NCBI RefSeq assembly: GCF_000768065.1
Contig: NZ_JRKM01000001.1
Coordinates: 2,170,001-2,234,000 of the forward strand
DNA length: 64,000 nt
Reading direction: 5' to 3'
From: Aquabacterium sp. NJ1
GTDB lineage: Bacteria; Pseudomonadota; Gammaproteobacteria; Burkholderiales; Burkholderiaceae_C
Positions 33,828 through 42,728 of this stretch are shown one piece after another. Position numbers and translations under genes: made by a program. The notes beneath the pieces were generated by a model that saw only the letters and a list, made by a program, of their open reading frames with translations, made no database searches and had not been told where the DNA came from. Position 1 is the first letter of the stretch, and each line of letters begins with the position of its first letter.

Positions 33828-34973
33828 TTAGGCGCTGGTGCGCTCCACCATGATGGTCACAGCACGGTCCGAACCGCCAGGCAAGCTATAGCGAGCGATA
33901 CGCTGCAACACAGAAAGCAACTTGGGAACGAAGTAGCCCACGTTGTAGGGCACGTTGTACTTCTTGCAAACCGCTTGAACCTGGGGCGCGATCTCCTTGT
34001 AGCGGTGCGCAGGCAGATCAGGAAAGAGGTGATGCTCGACCTGGTGGCTCAAGTTGCCACTCAGGAAGTGCATGAGCTTTCCGCCCTTGATGTTGCTGGA
34101 GCCCAGGATCTGGCGCAGATACCACTGGCCACGCGTCTCGTTCACGATCGCATCGCGGCTGAACGTGTAGATCTCATCGGTGAAATGCCCGCAGAAGATG
34201 ATGGCCCACGCCCACACATTGCGAATCAGGTTGGCCACGACATTGCCCCACAACACGGCCAGGGCCACGTCGCGCCCGGCGCCAAAGAGGCTGCCGACTA
34301 CCAGCCCCACCAGAGGCCACATCACGTAGTCCTTGCCGATCTGGCGCGCCATCTTCTTGCGCACGAGTGTCCACTGGGGTTGCAGATCCGACCACTTCCT
34401 TCGGCCAATGACCACCTTGTCGATCTGCATGTCATGGATGGCCACCAGCCACTCGAAGAGGCCGGCCAGCACCGCGGTCAAGGGCAACTGGAAGGGATGC
34501 AGCCAGCTCCAGCGCAGGTCTGCGCTCAGGCGCAACAAGCCGTAGCCGAAGTCCCTGTCTTTACCAATCACATTCGTGAACTGGTGATGCAGGTAATTGT
34601 GTGAATGTCGCCATTCTTCCTTCGGGCAGGTGTTGTCCCAGTCGTAAACATCACCATGGAAGCGTGGGTCATTCATCCAGTTGAACTGGCCGTGCATGAC
34701 GTTGTGACCCAGCTCCATGTTCTCGACGATTTTGCTGAGGCCCAGCAGGCAGGCGCCCAAGAGCCAGGTGGGCGGAAACCAGCCAAACATCAGCAGGGCA
34801 CGCCCCAGCGTTTCCGTGATGCGCACAAAGTGGAGCACGCGTGTGATGTAGCGGGCGTCTTCAGCCCCTACGCGAGCGCGCGCCTCGTCGGCGATGCCCG
34901 TCAGCGCTTGCTCGAAGGCATGGAGTTCCGCCATGCTGCGCGGGCCCATGATCATGGTTCTGGTCGACCTCAT
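33828..34973 (-). CDS. membrane fatty-acid desaturase
   Basis: A 381-residue integral-membrane di-iron desaturase. The three histidine boxes are GHNVMH (residues 89-94), HSHNYLHH (123-130) and HQVEHH near residue 315, the front-end/acyl-lipid desaturase pattern. Hydrophobic segments lie at about 60-80, 160-180, 220-260. It would introduce a double bond into a fatty acyl chain; regiospecificity cannot be read. It is the last gene of the alkB-115 aa-desaturase group on the minus strand, 48 nt after the small membrane protein gene. Confidence 0.9.
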   Translation of the reverse strand: MRSTRTMIMGPRSMAELHAFEQALTGIADEARARVGAEDARYITRVLHFVRITETLGRALLMFGWFPPTWLLGACLLGLSKIVENMELGHNVMHGQFNWMNDPRFHGDVYDWDNTCPKEEWRHSHNYLHHQFTNVIGKDRDFGYGLLRLSADLRWSWLHPFQLPLTAVLAGLFEWLVAIHDMQIDKVVIGRRKWSDLQPQWTLVRKKMARQIGKDYVMWPLVGLVVGSLFGAGRDVALAVLWGNVVANLIRNVWAWAIIFCGHFTDEIYTFSRDAIVNETRGQWYLRQILGSSNIKGGKLMHFLSGNLSHQVEHHLFPDLPAHRYKEIAPQVQAVCKKYNVPYNVGYFVPKLLSVLQRIARYSLPGGSDRAVTIMVERTSA

Positions 34974-35021
34974 CGCCTGTCTTTCTGGATGGTCGATCGC
35001 GCAGGAAGGGTATTCAGGCCC

Positions 35022-35369
35022 TTAAAAGGCGACCCGATAGAGCAGATAAATCCCTGCCAGCGCAAGGCCGCCGTGCATGAGCGCCAACACCAATGGGCGT
35101 GACTTGGGCCGCAGCACACGGAACATCACGACCCCGCCACACCACGCCATGCCCAGCACGCCCGCCGCCCACCATGTGGCCGATGAAATGGGCGAGGTGG
35201 ATTGCGACACGGCGTAAGCCAGGACAGCCAAGGCGGAGAGCCCCAACAGGCCGTGGCCTGAACCGAACCAGCGCGGGTATCGCTTGTTCAGGACGATGAG
35301 CGTGGTGAAAAGCAAGCCACCGCCGGCACCGGCGGCGAACATGGCGAAAGCGATTTGCAACATTGACAT
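35022..35369 (-). CDS. small multi-spanning membrane protein, unknown function
   Basis: A 115-residue hydrophobic protein with about four predicted transmembrane segments: LQIAFAMFAAGAGGGLLFTTLIV, GLLGLSALAVLAYAV, TWWAAGVLGMAWCGGVVMF and PLVLALMHGGLALAGIYLLY. No known domain was recognised. The ATG at 35367-35369 is chosen for a GGA upstream; 35387 is also in frame. It lies between alkB and the desaturase gene on the same strand (46 and 48 nt gaps), so it is probably co-expressed with both membrane di-iron enzymes. Confidence 0.75.
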   Translation of the reverse strand: MSMLQIAFAMFAAGAGGGLLFTTLIVLNKRYPRWFGSGHGLLGLSALAVLAYAVSQSTSPISSATWWAAGVLGMAWCGGVVMFRVLRPKSRPLVLALMHGGLALAGIYLLYRVAF

Positions 35370-35415
35370 GGGGTATCCGTTGAACATTGAAAGGAAGCGA
35401 GTGAGGTCACCAAGG

Positions 35416-36597
35416 TCAATTGGCGCTCACCGAGTCTGGAAAGAACTTGCGCATGAGCGCAGCACGCTTGCCACCCAGAAAGTTGATGCGCTTCGTGTCA
35501 CCGTTCACGGCCTGAATCAGCCGGCGGTCCATGACGGCAAACCAGGCTGGCGGCACCAAAGCCAGGATGAACATGGCGAAGTAACCAGCGGGCAAAGTCG
35601 GCAGATCCGGGAAGTTGCGAAGCGACTGGTAGCTGCGTGTGGGGTTCGCGTGGTGATCAGAATGCCGCTGCAAGTGAAACATGACCAGATTGGAGACAAT
35701 GTGGTTGCTGTTCCAAGAATGATGTGGCTCGCAACGCTCGTAGCGCCCGCCGGGCACCTTCTGGCGCGTCAGCCCGTAGTGCTCGACATAGTTGGCGAGT
35801 GTCAGCTGGAAGGCCCCCCACAAGGCGACGACAGCAAGGACCGGCACCATCGACCCACCGTAAACGTAGATCAGCGTGCCGTACACCACGGCGGTGACCA
35901 ACCACCCCTGGAGGATCTCGTTCCCCCAGCTCCAGGCCGACTTGCCCATGCGGGCCAGGCGCTCCTCTTCCAGGTCCCATGCGCGAAAGAAGCAACCCGG
36001 CAACTCGCGGAATGCAAATCTGTAAACGCTCTCGCCCATCTGTGACGAGGCCGGATCCTCAGGCGTGGCAACATGCCGGTGGTGCCCGCGATTGTGTTCA
36101 ATGGAGAAGTGACCGTATGCGCACAGCGCAGAGTTGATCAGGCCGACTTTGCGCGGGAGCCATTCTTTTTTGTGCCCAAGCTCATGGCTCACCGTCAGCG
36201 TAAGCCCCATGACCGTGCCGGTGCTCAAGGCAGTGACCAGCCACTCGTACCACCTGACGTCATGCGTGGCGAGGAACATCGCGTTGAAGATGGTGACGCC
36301 CCACAGCACAGGCACGATCATGTACACGACGAATCTGTAGTAGCGATCTTGCTCAAGCCTCGGGACTGCTGCCTCAGGAGGGTTGTTCGTGTCCTCGCCC
36401 AAGAAGTAGTCACCAAGCGGGATCATCACGTAGATCATCAGCGGCGCGACAAAGTACCAAAACGAGCTTTGGTAACCCCATGTGGAGGCCAAGGGGCCGA
36501 TGCATGGTGAAAGCGCCCCCAGCATCGCAAAGGTCCAAAGCGCCTTCTTGCGATCACGGTATGAGTCGGCATCCAGATGAGTCGCTAAAGTGTTCAT
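35416..36597 (-). CDS. alkB: AlkB-like alkane 1-monooxygenase
   Basis: A 393-residue integral-membrane di-iron monooxygenase that would oxidise the terminal carbon of n-alkanes or related chains. All family histidine motifs are present: HELGHK (138-143), EHNRGHHRH (167-175), RHSDHH (311-316) and the NYVEHYG signature (269-275). Six hydrophobic segments are visible. The ATG at 36595-36597 is preferred over 36645 because the usual AlkB N-terminus begins there. AlkB needs rubredoxin and a reductase; neither is encoded in this window nor fused here. A divergent TetR gene and a palindrome at 36714-36736 suggest its control. Confidence 0.93.
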   Translation of the reverse strand: MNTLATHLDADSYRDRKKALWTFAMLGALSPCIGPLASTWGYQSSFWYFVAPLMIYVMIPLGDYFLGEDTNNPPEAAVPRLEQDRYYRFVVYMIVPVLWGVTIFNAMFLATHDVRWYEWLVTALSTGTVMGLTLTVSHELGHKKEWLPRKVGLINSALCAYGHFSIEHNRGHHRHVATPEDPASSQMGESVYRFAFRELPGCFFRAWDLEEERLARMGKSAWSWGNEILQGWLVTAVVYGTLIYVYGGSMVPVLAVVALWGAFQLTLANYVEHYGLTRQKVPGGRYERCEPHHSWNSNHIVSNLVMFHLQRHSDHHANPTRSYQSLRNFPDLPTLPAGYFAMFILALVPPAWFAVMDRRLIQAVNGDTKRINFLGGKRAALMRKFFPDSVSAN

Positions 36598-36713
36598 GGC
36601 CTGATTGCTCCATTGATGAGAAACACACTGACGACCTATCGCCATCCGGTATCGCTCGGGCTGAACCGTGTTAACCGTGCCAAGCGCCGTGCGCGCAGTG
36701 TGTTGCCTAATTA

Positions 36714-36736
36714 CATTACTGAACTGTACAGTAAAG
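36714..36736. promoter_or_regulatory. palindromic operator candidate between alkB and tetR
   Basis: Arms CATTACTG (36714-36721) and CAGTAAAG (36729-36736) match in seven of eight positions as an inverted repeat around AACTGTA. Inside lies the perfect 10-bp palindrome ACTGTACAGT (36723-36732). A -35/-10 pair for the tetR gene (TTGCCT at 36703, TACAGT at 36727) would overlap it. It is the only strong palindrome between the two divergent genes. Confidence 0.6.
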
Positions 36737-36789
36737 ATAAACGGAAGCGGCTAGTATTGACCCTATGGCACCAGATCGCAGCACGCCAC

Positions 36790-37434
36790 ATGCTTGACCC
36801 CATCACCCCAGCCCCACGCCGTGGGCGCCCTCGCAGCAATGCCCGCGTACAGCGCGTGCTGGAGGCGGCGACGGCGCAATTTCTGAAACACGGCTACGAG
36901 CGGACCAGCATGGAGTCCGTCGCCCAGGAAGCGGGCGTGTCCAAGGTGACCGTCTACAGCTACTACCCTTCCAAGGACGATCTCTTTGCCGCCGTGGTCA
37001 GCACGCTCAGCGACCTTGTCGCGGGCGTCAGCGTCAGCGAAGAACTTGATCCGAACAAGCCCAGAGAGGCCCTGACGAAACTGGGGAGCCAGTTCTTGTT
37101 TCTGATGCGCAATGAGCAAGTGGTTGCCCAGCAGCGGGTGCTCTTCACCCTGGCTGGCCAGCAGAACACCGCCTGCAGGACTTTTTATGAGCAAGGGCCT
37201 CAGCGCGTCATCACGGGCGTCGCGTCGTATCTGCGATCTGCACATCAAGCGCAATCGCTGCACGTCACCGACCCCGTCACCGCCGCAGAACAGTTCCTGT
37301 CCATGCTGCTGGGCGCGCAGAACTTCAAGGTCTTGCTCGGCATCGCGGATCATGCCCCTGAGACCGAGCGAAAGCACATCGCCGCCTGCGTGGAGACGAT
37401 GTTGCAGGCCTTCAGGGCTCACCGCGCGTCATGA
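36790..37434 (+). CDS. TetR/AcrR family regulator, probable regulator of alkB operon
   Basis: A 214-residue TetR repressor. The N-terminal RRGRPRSNARVQRVLEAATAQFLKHGYERTSMESVAQEAGVSKVTVYSYYPSKDDLF region is the DNA-binding HTH. The C-terminal part with TLSDLVAGVSV and FEQGPQRVITGVASYL-like sequence matches the TetR_C group common to fatty-acid-responsive AlkX/PsrA-like proteins. The ATG at 36790 fits the family N-terminus; the frame is open from 36613. It is divergent from alkB and overlaps the convergent saccharopine-dehydrogenase-like gene by 6 nt. Confidence 0.9.
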   Translation: MLDPITPAPRRGRPRSNARVQRVLEAATAQFLKHGYERTSMESVAQEAGVSKVTVYSYYPSKDDLFAAVVSTLSDLVAGVSVSEELDPNKPREALTKLGSQFLFLMRNEQVVAQQRVLFTLAGQQNTACRTFYEQGPQRVITGVASYLRSAHQAQSLHVTDPVTAAEQFLSMLLGAQNFKVLLGIADHAPETERKHIAACVETMLQAFRAHRAS

Positions 37435-38691
37435 GGTGCGCGTGAGCCCCGTGGACGGCCCCTGGGGATCAAGCACCTCGAATGTCATCTGACCGTGCTG
37501 GTTCAATCGGTCAATCAGCTTGTCCGAGAAGATGCTGGCCGTGGTCCAGAAGCCGCCGGGCTTGTCGGCCTTGCTGATGTCCTGCGCCAGGCAAATGCCC
37601 GATTCAGCCAGCATGCGCGACGTGGCATAACAAGCCGGGTCACCCTGGCCTGCCAGACGCACCCTGACGGTCTCGCCCTTGGCAGTCTCACCCGTCAGGC
37701 GCACATCAAAGCTGCACTTTTTGAGTGAGGCCAGGTTCGAGCCTTGACCGGGCTTGGGCACCAGGAAGCGTTGCAGCAAAGACCTGGTCCAGCTTGCAGC
37801 GGCCAGCGCAACGAAGGTGAACATGAACGCTGTCACGACATACGCCCCGACAAGACCCCACACACTGCGGCCGACCAGGATGGCCTCGTCGTATTTGAAT
37901 TCGGCGCCATAGCGCTTGCCCAACAGCGCATGGCTGCGGTGCACCACGCGCGTGTTGATGGCCGCCATGACAAAGGCCGCCGTCCATTGCTTGAAGTCCT
38001 TGTCAAACATGGGCAGGTAAGCCTCGTTCTGGCTTTGCGTCAACCCATGGCCAGGCGGGCACAGCAGGTAGGGGTCGGACAGGGCTTGCCGATAGGTTTT
38101 GTCCTGCGCCGCCTTGCCGATGCCATCAAGGAGTGTGGCGTAAGTGCCGCCGGGCGGATTGCCGCGTGCATGGAACACGCGCAGCCGCACCTGCGTGCAG
38201 GGCGCGTTGAATAGACGCTGAGACGCTTGCTGCAGAAAGTGCACACCCATGTCGGATGGGATCGAATCAAAACCACAGAAATTGACCAGCCTGGCGCCTG
38301 TGCGCTGCGCCGTCTTTTCGTGGCGCTTCATCATCTCGGCCACCCACACGGTTTCACCGGTGATGTCGCAGTAGTCGGTGCCCGTTTCGGCGCAGGCCTG
38401 GATCAGCTTGTCACCGTACAGCGAAAAGGGGCCGGCTGTGGTGATGACCACCTTGGTCTGCTCACACATGCGCTTGAGCTGATCAAGGTCTTCGGCATCG
38501 GCCATCAAGACGGGGACATCAGCCGCGGAAGGCACACAACGGTCTTTGAGCGCCTGCAGCTTCGATGCCGAGCGCCCGGCCATGGCCCAGTTGACCGATC
38601 GCCCGACACCATGCACCTCCAGCATGTGCTGGACGACCAGCTTGCCGACGAAACTGGTGGCGCCAAAAATGACAATGTCAAATGGTTTCAT
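37429..38691 (-). CDS. saccharopine dehydrogenase-like/trans-acting enoyl reductase family protein
   Basis: A 420-residue NAD(P)-binding protein. The Rossmann motif is DIVIFGATSFVGKLVVQHML (residues 5-24), followed by WAMAGRSASKLQAL, VVITTAGPFSLYGDKLIQACAETGTDYCDITGE and FCGFDSIPSDMG, characteristic of the saccharopine-dehydrogenase-like group that includes mycobacterial trans-acting enoyl reductase. A hydrophobic segment lies near residues 285-300, so membrane association is likely. The substrate is unknown; lipid-chain reduction is plausible. It lies convergent with the TetR gene and upstream sequence 38692-39000 separates it from the Crp/Fnr gene. Confidence 0.85.
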   Translation of the reverse strand: MKPFDIVIFGATSFVGKLVVQHMLEVHGVGRSVNWAMAGRSASKLQALKDRCVPSAADVPVLMADAEDLDQLKRMCEQTKVVITTAGPFSLYGDKLIQACAETGTDYCDITGETVWVAEMMKRHEKTAQRTGARLVNFCGFDSIPSDMGVHFLQQASQRLFNAPCTQVRLRVFHARGNPPGGTYATLLDGIGKAAQDKTYRQALSDPYLLCPPGHGLTQSQNEAYLPMFDKDFKQWTAAFVMAAINTRVVHRSHALLGKRYGAEFKYDEAILVGRSVWGLVGAYVVTAFMFTFVALAAASWTRSLLQRFLVPKPGQGSNLASLKKCSFDVRLTGETAKGETVRVRLAGQGDPACYATSRMLAESGICLAQDISKADKPGGFWTTASIFSDKLIDRLNQHGQMTFEVLDPQGPSTGLTRTS

Positions 38692-39000
38692 GGTGTTGGA
38701 TCAAGATCGAGCTTGCTGGAAAGACGGCGCAGCGCTGAGACGAGGTTGGACCTGTGACGAGGTGCCGGCATCCGTTGATCCTGCCTTGGCTTGCTTCGCC
38801 CTGAGCCGCATGAACAAAGGCAGCAGCGTGGACGCACAACGGCGACGTGGCCCTTCCTTCTGACCCGCACACGCACACACAGCACGGGTCCCGCCCATCC
38901 TAAGGACAGGTGCTTTGCCTTGCTCGCCAATCCCATACCGCAAGCGCCAAGCTGCAGTCAATAGTGGGGCGCGAGCGACAAGCAGCGGCTCAGGCCCTGG
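38692..39000. other. 309-bp intergenic region
   Basis: No supported gene, palindrome or terminator was found. Short open frames exist on both strands, but they lack start signals and recognisable sequence. The region would hold the promoter of the saccharopine-dehydrogenase-like gene, read leftward. Confidence 0.5.
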
Positions 39001-39759
39001 CTAAGCTTGGCGTGTACCCGACGGTTGCCCCGTCAGGGAGTGCAACAAGCGGCGCTCTGACTCGGACAGGCCGGCGGCATCGGCCAAGGCATCTTCATCC
39101 AGGACCTCAAGCGCCCCGACGCTCACACGGATGATCCCTCTCGATTGCAGGGTCATGAGCACCTTGTTGGCCGTCTGTCGAGACATGGACAACATCAGCG
39201 CCAGATTGGACTGATTGATGCCCAGGCGCACCCGCCCATCGCGGGTCACACCGCCAGCCGTGCGCATCATCCACACCAGGCGCCGGGCCAGGCGCCCCTC
39301 AGGTGGCAACACGGCCAGGTCCTCCAGCCCCAGGAAGGCCAGACGGGTCTTCAATGCCATCAAGCGACCAAAGAATCGCCAGTAGCGAGGCTGCGCCTCC
39401 AGCAACGCTTCGAGCTTCTCCCGGCCAATATGCAGCAGGGTTGCCGCCGTGTCTGCGGCCGTATCGTGCGTGCGGGGCAATTGATCAAACAAGGCAATTT
39501 CACCGAACCAGGTGGGCGCCTCCAGGAAGGACAGCACCGATTCCTTGCCAGCTTCCGTGACACTGGCCACGCGCAGCACGCCCGTCAGCACCGCATAGAG
39601 GCCATCCCAAGGATCACCCCGAAAGTACAGATGCTGCCCGGGGAGCAAGGTCTTGACGGCCCCCTGCGCCACCAGCCAGCTGGCCAAGTCCGCAGGCAGG
39701 CTGGCAAACCATGCATCGGCACGCAAGCTGTTCAGTTCATCGGGTGTCAGGTCCGCCAT
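39001..39759 (-). CDS. Crp/Fnr family transcriptional regulator
   Basis: A 252-residue regulator with an N-terminal cyclic-nucleotide-binding-like domain (LLPGQHLYFRGDPWDGLYAVLTGVLRVAS, then FGEIALFDQLPRTHDTAA), a dimerisation helix near residues 130-150, and a C-terminal winged HTH (INQSNLALMLSMSRQTANKVLMTLQSRGIIRV). No N-terminal Fnr-type Cys cluster is present. The ligand is uncertain. The ATG at 39757-39759 is chosen over a TTG at 39789. It lies downstream of a TetR gene on the same strand, separated by 48 nt. Confidence 0.9.
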   Translation of the reverse strand: MADLTPDELNSLRADAWFASLPADLASWLVAQGAVKTLLPGQHLYFRGDPWDGLYAVLTGVLRVASVTEAGKESVLSFLEAPTWFGEIALFDQLPRTHDTAADTAATLLHIGREKLEALLEAQPRYWRFFGRLMALKTRLAFLGLEDLAVLPPEGRLARRLVWMMRTAGGVTRDGRVRLGINQSNLALMLSMSRQTANKVLMTLQSRGIIRVSVGALEVLDEDALADAAGLSESERRLLHSLTGQPSGTRQA

Positions 39760-39807
39760 GGATGCCGTTCTTGTAAAGTGACCAGCCAAGCCAGGGGGAT
39801 CACATGA

Positions 39808-40437
39808 TCACTTTGCCGGCCGGGCACGGGATGGGGCATCGCCCTTCCTGCGGGGGCGAGGGGCCGCCTCAGGCTGACCAAGCTCAGCCAGCAGGGCATG
39901 GCGGCAGGCCGTCAGGATTTCGTCGGCCAGCGGCGAGTCGTCGGGGCAGGCCCTGGACATGACGATGGCGCCCACGGCGTGCGCCAACACATCGAGGCTC
40001 TTCGCCCGTGCTTGAGCGGGATCGGCGCCAGCGAGGCTGCCCTGTTGGCTCAAGTCGGCCACCAGGCTCTCGATGCCGCTCACAAAAGCGGCCCGGACAT
40101 GGTCTGGCTGCCGCGCCGCATCACCACCCAAGGCGGCCATCGTGCAACCGGTCGCGCGGCCATCGCGGTGCGCTCGGGACACGTACTGCTGGACGAACGA
40201 CACCGGGTCCACCCCGTCAGCCAGCGCGACCGTCTGACCGATGCCGCACGCGGTCGCCTCTGCGATCAGATCCGTCTTGGAGCCGAACTGCTTGTAGAAG
40301 CCGCCATGGGTGAAGCCGGCGGCGGCCATCAAGTCGGCCACACCAACGCCATCGAAGCCACGCTCGCGAAACAGCTGGGAAGCAGTTTCAACAACGTGCG
40401 CCCGGTTCGCCTGCGCCTGCGCCTTGGTGACTTTCAT
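39808..40437 (-). CDS. TetR/AcrR family transcriptional regulator
   Basis: A 209-residue TetR repressor. The HTH is at about residues 8-50 (QANRAHVVETASQLFRERGFDGVGVADLMAAAGFTHGGFYKQFGSKTDLI). The C-terminal domain has the DGRATGCTMAALGGDAARQP motif also seen in the TetR at 20407. The tail (RPRRKGDAPSRARPAK) is basic. The ATG is at 40435-40437. It is divergent from an SDR gene, with a palindrome between them at 40518-40535, so it likely controls that gene. Confidence 0.9.
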   Translation of the reverse strand: MKVTKAQAQANRAHVVETASQLFRERGFDGVGVADLMAAAGFTHGGFYKQFGSKTDLIAEATACGIGQTVALADGVDPVSFVQQYVSRAHRDGRATGCTMAALGGDAARQPDHVRAAFVSGIESLVADLSQQGSLAGADPAQARAKSLDVLAHAVGAIVMSRACPDDSPLADEILTACRHALLAELGQPEAAPRPRRKGDAPSRARPAK

Positions 40438-40517
40438 GCTCGTTCGCGGTGGATTTCGCGCTTTCCTGGCTGGCGATCATACATTGATTACAACCATCAT
40501 CAAAGTCTTGACTTTTT

Positions 40518-40535
40518 TGATTATGTACGTAATCA
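40518..40535. promoter_or_regulatory. palindromic operator candidate between tetR and SDR
   Basis: TGATTA-TGTACG-TAATCA is an inverted repeat with perfect 6-bp arms around a GTAC core. It lies in an AT-rich stretch 48 nt before the SDR start and 80 nt before the tetR start. Position and symmetry fit a TetR operator. Confidence 0.6.
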
Positions 40536-40582
40536 TTATTCACATCGACCAAACGGCATCCCCTGCCAAGGAGCAATTCGAC

Positions 40583-41371
40583 ATGAGCCACCTTCCTGCC
40601 GTCCTCATCACAGGCGCATCCAGCGGCATCGGCGCCGTTTACGCAGATCGCTTTGCGCAGCGCGGCCACGACCTCGTGCTGGTTGCACGCGACAAGACCC
40701 GCCTCGACGCCATCGCCGCACGCTTGCGCTCAAGCTACGGTGTGGCCGTCGACGTGCGCCAGGCCGACCTGACGCTTCAGCCGGACCTCGCTTCTGTCGA
40801 GGCACTGCTGCGCGAAGACGCCCGCATCGGGATCCTCATCAACAACGCCGGCATCGCGCAGTCCGGCGATTTCCTTCAGCAAAACGGGCAGCGCATCGAG
40901 CAACTGATCGCGCTCAACGTCACCGCACCCACACGCCTGGCCGCGGCCATGGCCCCGCGGCTCGCCCAGGCCGGCACAGGCGCCATCGTGAACCTCGGTT
41001 CGGTCGTGGGGCTGGCCCCTGAGCTCGGCATGTCGGTCTATGGCGCCAGCAAGTCCTTCGTCCTGTTCCTGTCGCAGGGGCTGAGCCTGGAGCTGGGCCC
41101 CAAGGGCGTCTACGTGCAGGCCGTGCTGCCGGCGGCCACGCGCACGGAAATCTGGGAGCGCTCGGGCGTGGACGTCAACACGCTCCCCGAAGTCATGGAG
41201 GTGGACGAACTCGTCGACGCGGCCCTGATCGGGTTCGATCGCCGCGAACTGGTCACGATCCCGCCTCTCCACGTGGCCGAGCGCTGGGACGCGCTCAATG
41301 GCGCGCGCCAAGGCTTGCTGTCAGACGTCCGCCAGGCGCACGCGGCTGAGCGTTATCGCCTGCCAGCCTGA
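40583..41371 (+). CDS. short-chain dehydrogenase/reductase
   Basis: A 262-residue SDR with TGASSGIGAVYADRFAQRGHDLVLVARDKTRLD at residues 10-42, NNAG near 89, and the catalytic YGASK (SVYGASKSFVLFLSQGL) near 153. Specificity is unknown. AAGGAG lies 9 nt before the ATG at 40583. It is followed after 41 nt by the alpha/beta hydrolase, and the pair is likely one operon under the divergent TetR. Confidence 0.88.
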   Translation: MSHLPAVLITGASSGIGAVYADRFAQRGHDLVLVARDKTRLDAIAARLRSSYGVAVDVRQADLTLQPDLASVEALLREDARIGILINNAGIAQSGDFLQQNGQRIEQLIALNVTAPTRLAAAMAPRLAQAGTGAIVNLGSVVGLAPELGMSVYGASKSFVLFLSQGLSLELGPKGVYVQAVLPAATRTEIWERSGVDVNTLPEVMEVDELVDAALIGFDRRELVTIPPLHVAERWDALNGARQGLLSDVRQAHAAERYRLPA

Positions 41372-41412
41372 CACGCCACCGCGCACGCGTATCACATCAG
41401 GAAACCGCCAAG

Positions 41413-42264
41413 ATGATCACCCCCATCACCCACATCACCGCGCCCACGCGCTTCCTTGAAGTCGACGGTGTGCAGCTGGCCTACCGCCGCTGGGGCAACA
41501 CCGATTCCTCGCAACCGCCCTTGCTGTTCCTGCAGCACTTTCGTGGTGGCATGGACCACTGGGACCCATTGATGACGGACGGGCTCGCAGAGGACCGCGA
41601 GGTCATCCTGTACAACGGGCGTGGCATCTCCTCCTCAGGCGGTCAACCGCGCACGCGCATCGAAGACATGGCGGACGACGCAGCCGCCTTCGTCCGCGCG
41701 CTGGGGCTCAAGCAGGTTGACGTCCTGGGCTTTTCGCTGGGTGGCTTCCAGGCCCTGGACATGACCTGGCGGCACCCTGCGCTGGTGCGCAAGCTGATGC
41801 TGCTGGGCACAGGCCCTCGTGGCGGCGACCCCGACATGGAATCACGCGTGTTGAGCACGGCCGTCAATCCCGTGCCGACGTTCGATGACTTCCTCTACCT
41901 GTTCTTTGGGCGATCTGCGCAGGCCGAACAGGCCGCCAGAGCGTTCTGGGACAGGCGGCATCTGCGTGCCGATCAAGATCCGCCCTCTTCGCCCGAAGTG
42001 GCGAATGCCCAGATCGAGGCCAACATGCTGTACCTGCCTCGGCTGTCCGAGGACGATCCCTTCGCCTACCTGCGCGGTATCCACCAGCCCACGTTCATCC
42101 TCAATGGCGTGAACGACGTGATGATCCCCACGATCAATTCGTTCTACATGGCGCGCAACCTGCCCAACGCGCAGTTGTTCATCTACCCGGACGCAGGCCA
42201 TGCGGCGCAGTTCCAGTACCCGCAACGGTTTCTGCAACACGTGCGTCAGTTCTTGAAGGAGTGA
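41413..42264 (+). CDS. alpha/beta hydrolase
   Basis: A 283-residue alpha/beta hydrolase. The nucleophile elbow GFSLGG places the Ser at about residue 108, with the oxyanion-hole region LQHFRGGMDHWDP and the C-terminal His in PDAGHAAQFQYP. It resembles haloperoxidase/ester hydrolase members with YNGRGISSSGG. The precise ester or thioester substrate is not clear. It is co-directional with the SDR upstream and the SCP2-like gene downstream (58 nt). Confidence 0.85.
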   Translation: MITPITHITAPTRFLEVDGVQLAYRRWGNTDSSQPPLLFLQHFRGGMDHWDPLMTDGLAEDREVILYNGRGISSSGGQPRTRIEDMADDAAAFVRALGLKQVDVLGFSLGGFQALDMTWRHPALVRKLMLLGTGPRGGDPDMESRVLSTAVNPVPTFDDFLYLFFGRSAQAEQAARAFWDRRHLRADQDPPSSPEVANAQIEANMLYLPRLSEDDPFAYLRGIHQPTFILNGVNDVMIPTINSFYMARNLPNAQLFIYPDAGHAAQFQYPQRFLQHVRQFLKE

Positions 42265-42322
42265 CACGCGATGACCGGCACCACCCTGACCGCTGACTTC
42301 TCTACCCCCTGAGGTTGCCCCC

Positions 42323-42721
42323 ATGCTCAAGTTCAAATTTTTGTTGTGGGCGTTTGCCCAGATGCTGAAGCGACAAGTCAAGAAGAACCCGGACTTCGCG
42401 CGCTACATCCAGGCCAAACGACTGGTCTTTCAGATCCGCACAGCATCAGGATCCGGCCGCTACTTTGTCATTGAAGAGGGCGCCATCCGCAGTCATGCCG
42501 GGCTGACGGCGAACCCCCAGTTCACGCTGTGCTTCAAAGATGCCGGGGCCGGTTTCGCCACCCTGTCAGCAAAGGACAGCCAGGCCGCCTTCCTCCAGAG
42601 CCTGGCCAGCAAAGACTTGACCATCAGCGGTGACTTCCGAGAAGTGATGTGGTTCCAAGGTCTGACGGCCTTTCTGCAGCCACCCAAGGTCATCCAGCCC
42701 TACAACCGCACTGCATTCTGA
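42323..42721 (+). CDS. SCP2 sterol-transfer-like small protein
   Basis: A 132-residue protein whose second half fits an SCP2-like fold: FQIRTASGSGRYFVIEEGAIRSHAG, then NPQFTLCFKDAGAGFATLSAKDSQAAFLQSLASKDLTISGD. SCP2-fold proteins bind lipids or sterols in a hydrophobic tunnel. Assignment is by pattern only. It precedes the quinone-oxidoreductase-like gene by 7 nt and follows the hydrolase, so it is part of the same transcription unit. Confidence 0.65.
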   Translation: MLKFKFLLWAFAQMLKRQVKKNPDFARYIQAKRLVFQIRTASGSGRYFVIEEGAIRSHAGLTANPQFTLCFKDAGAGFATLSAKDSQAAFLQSLASKDLTISGDFREVMWFQGLTAFLQPPKVIQPYNRTAF

Positions 42722-42728
42722 ACACACC

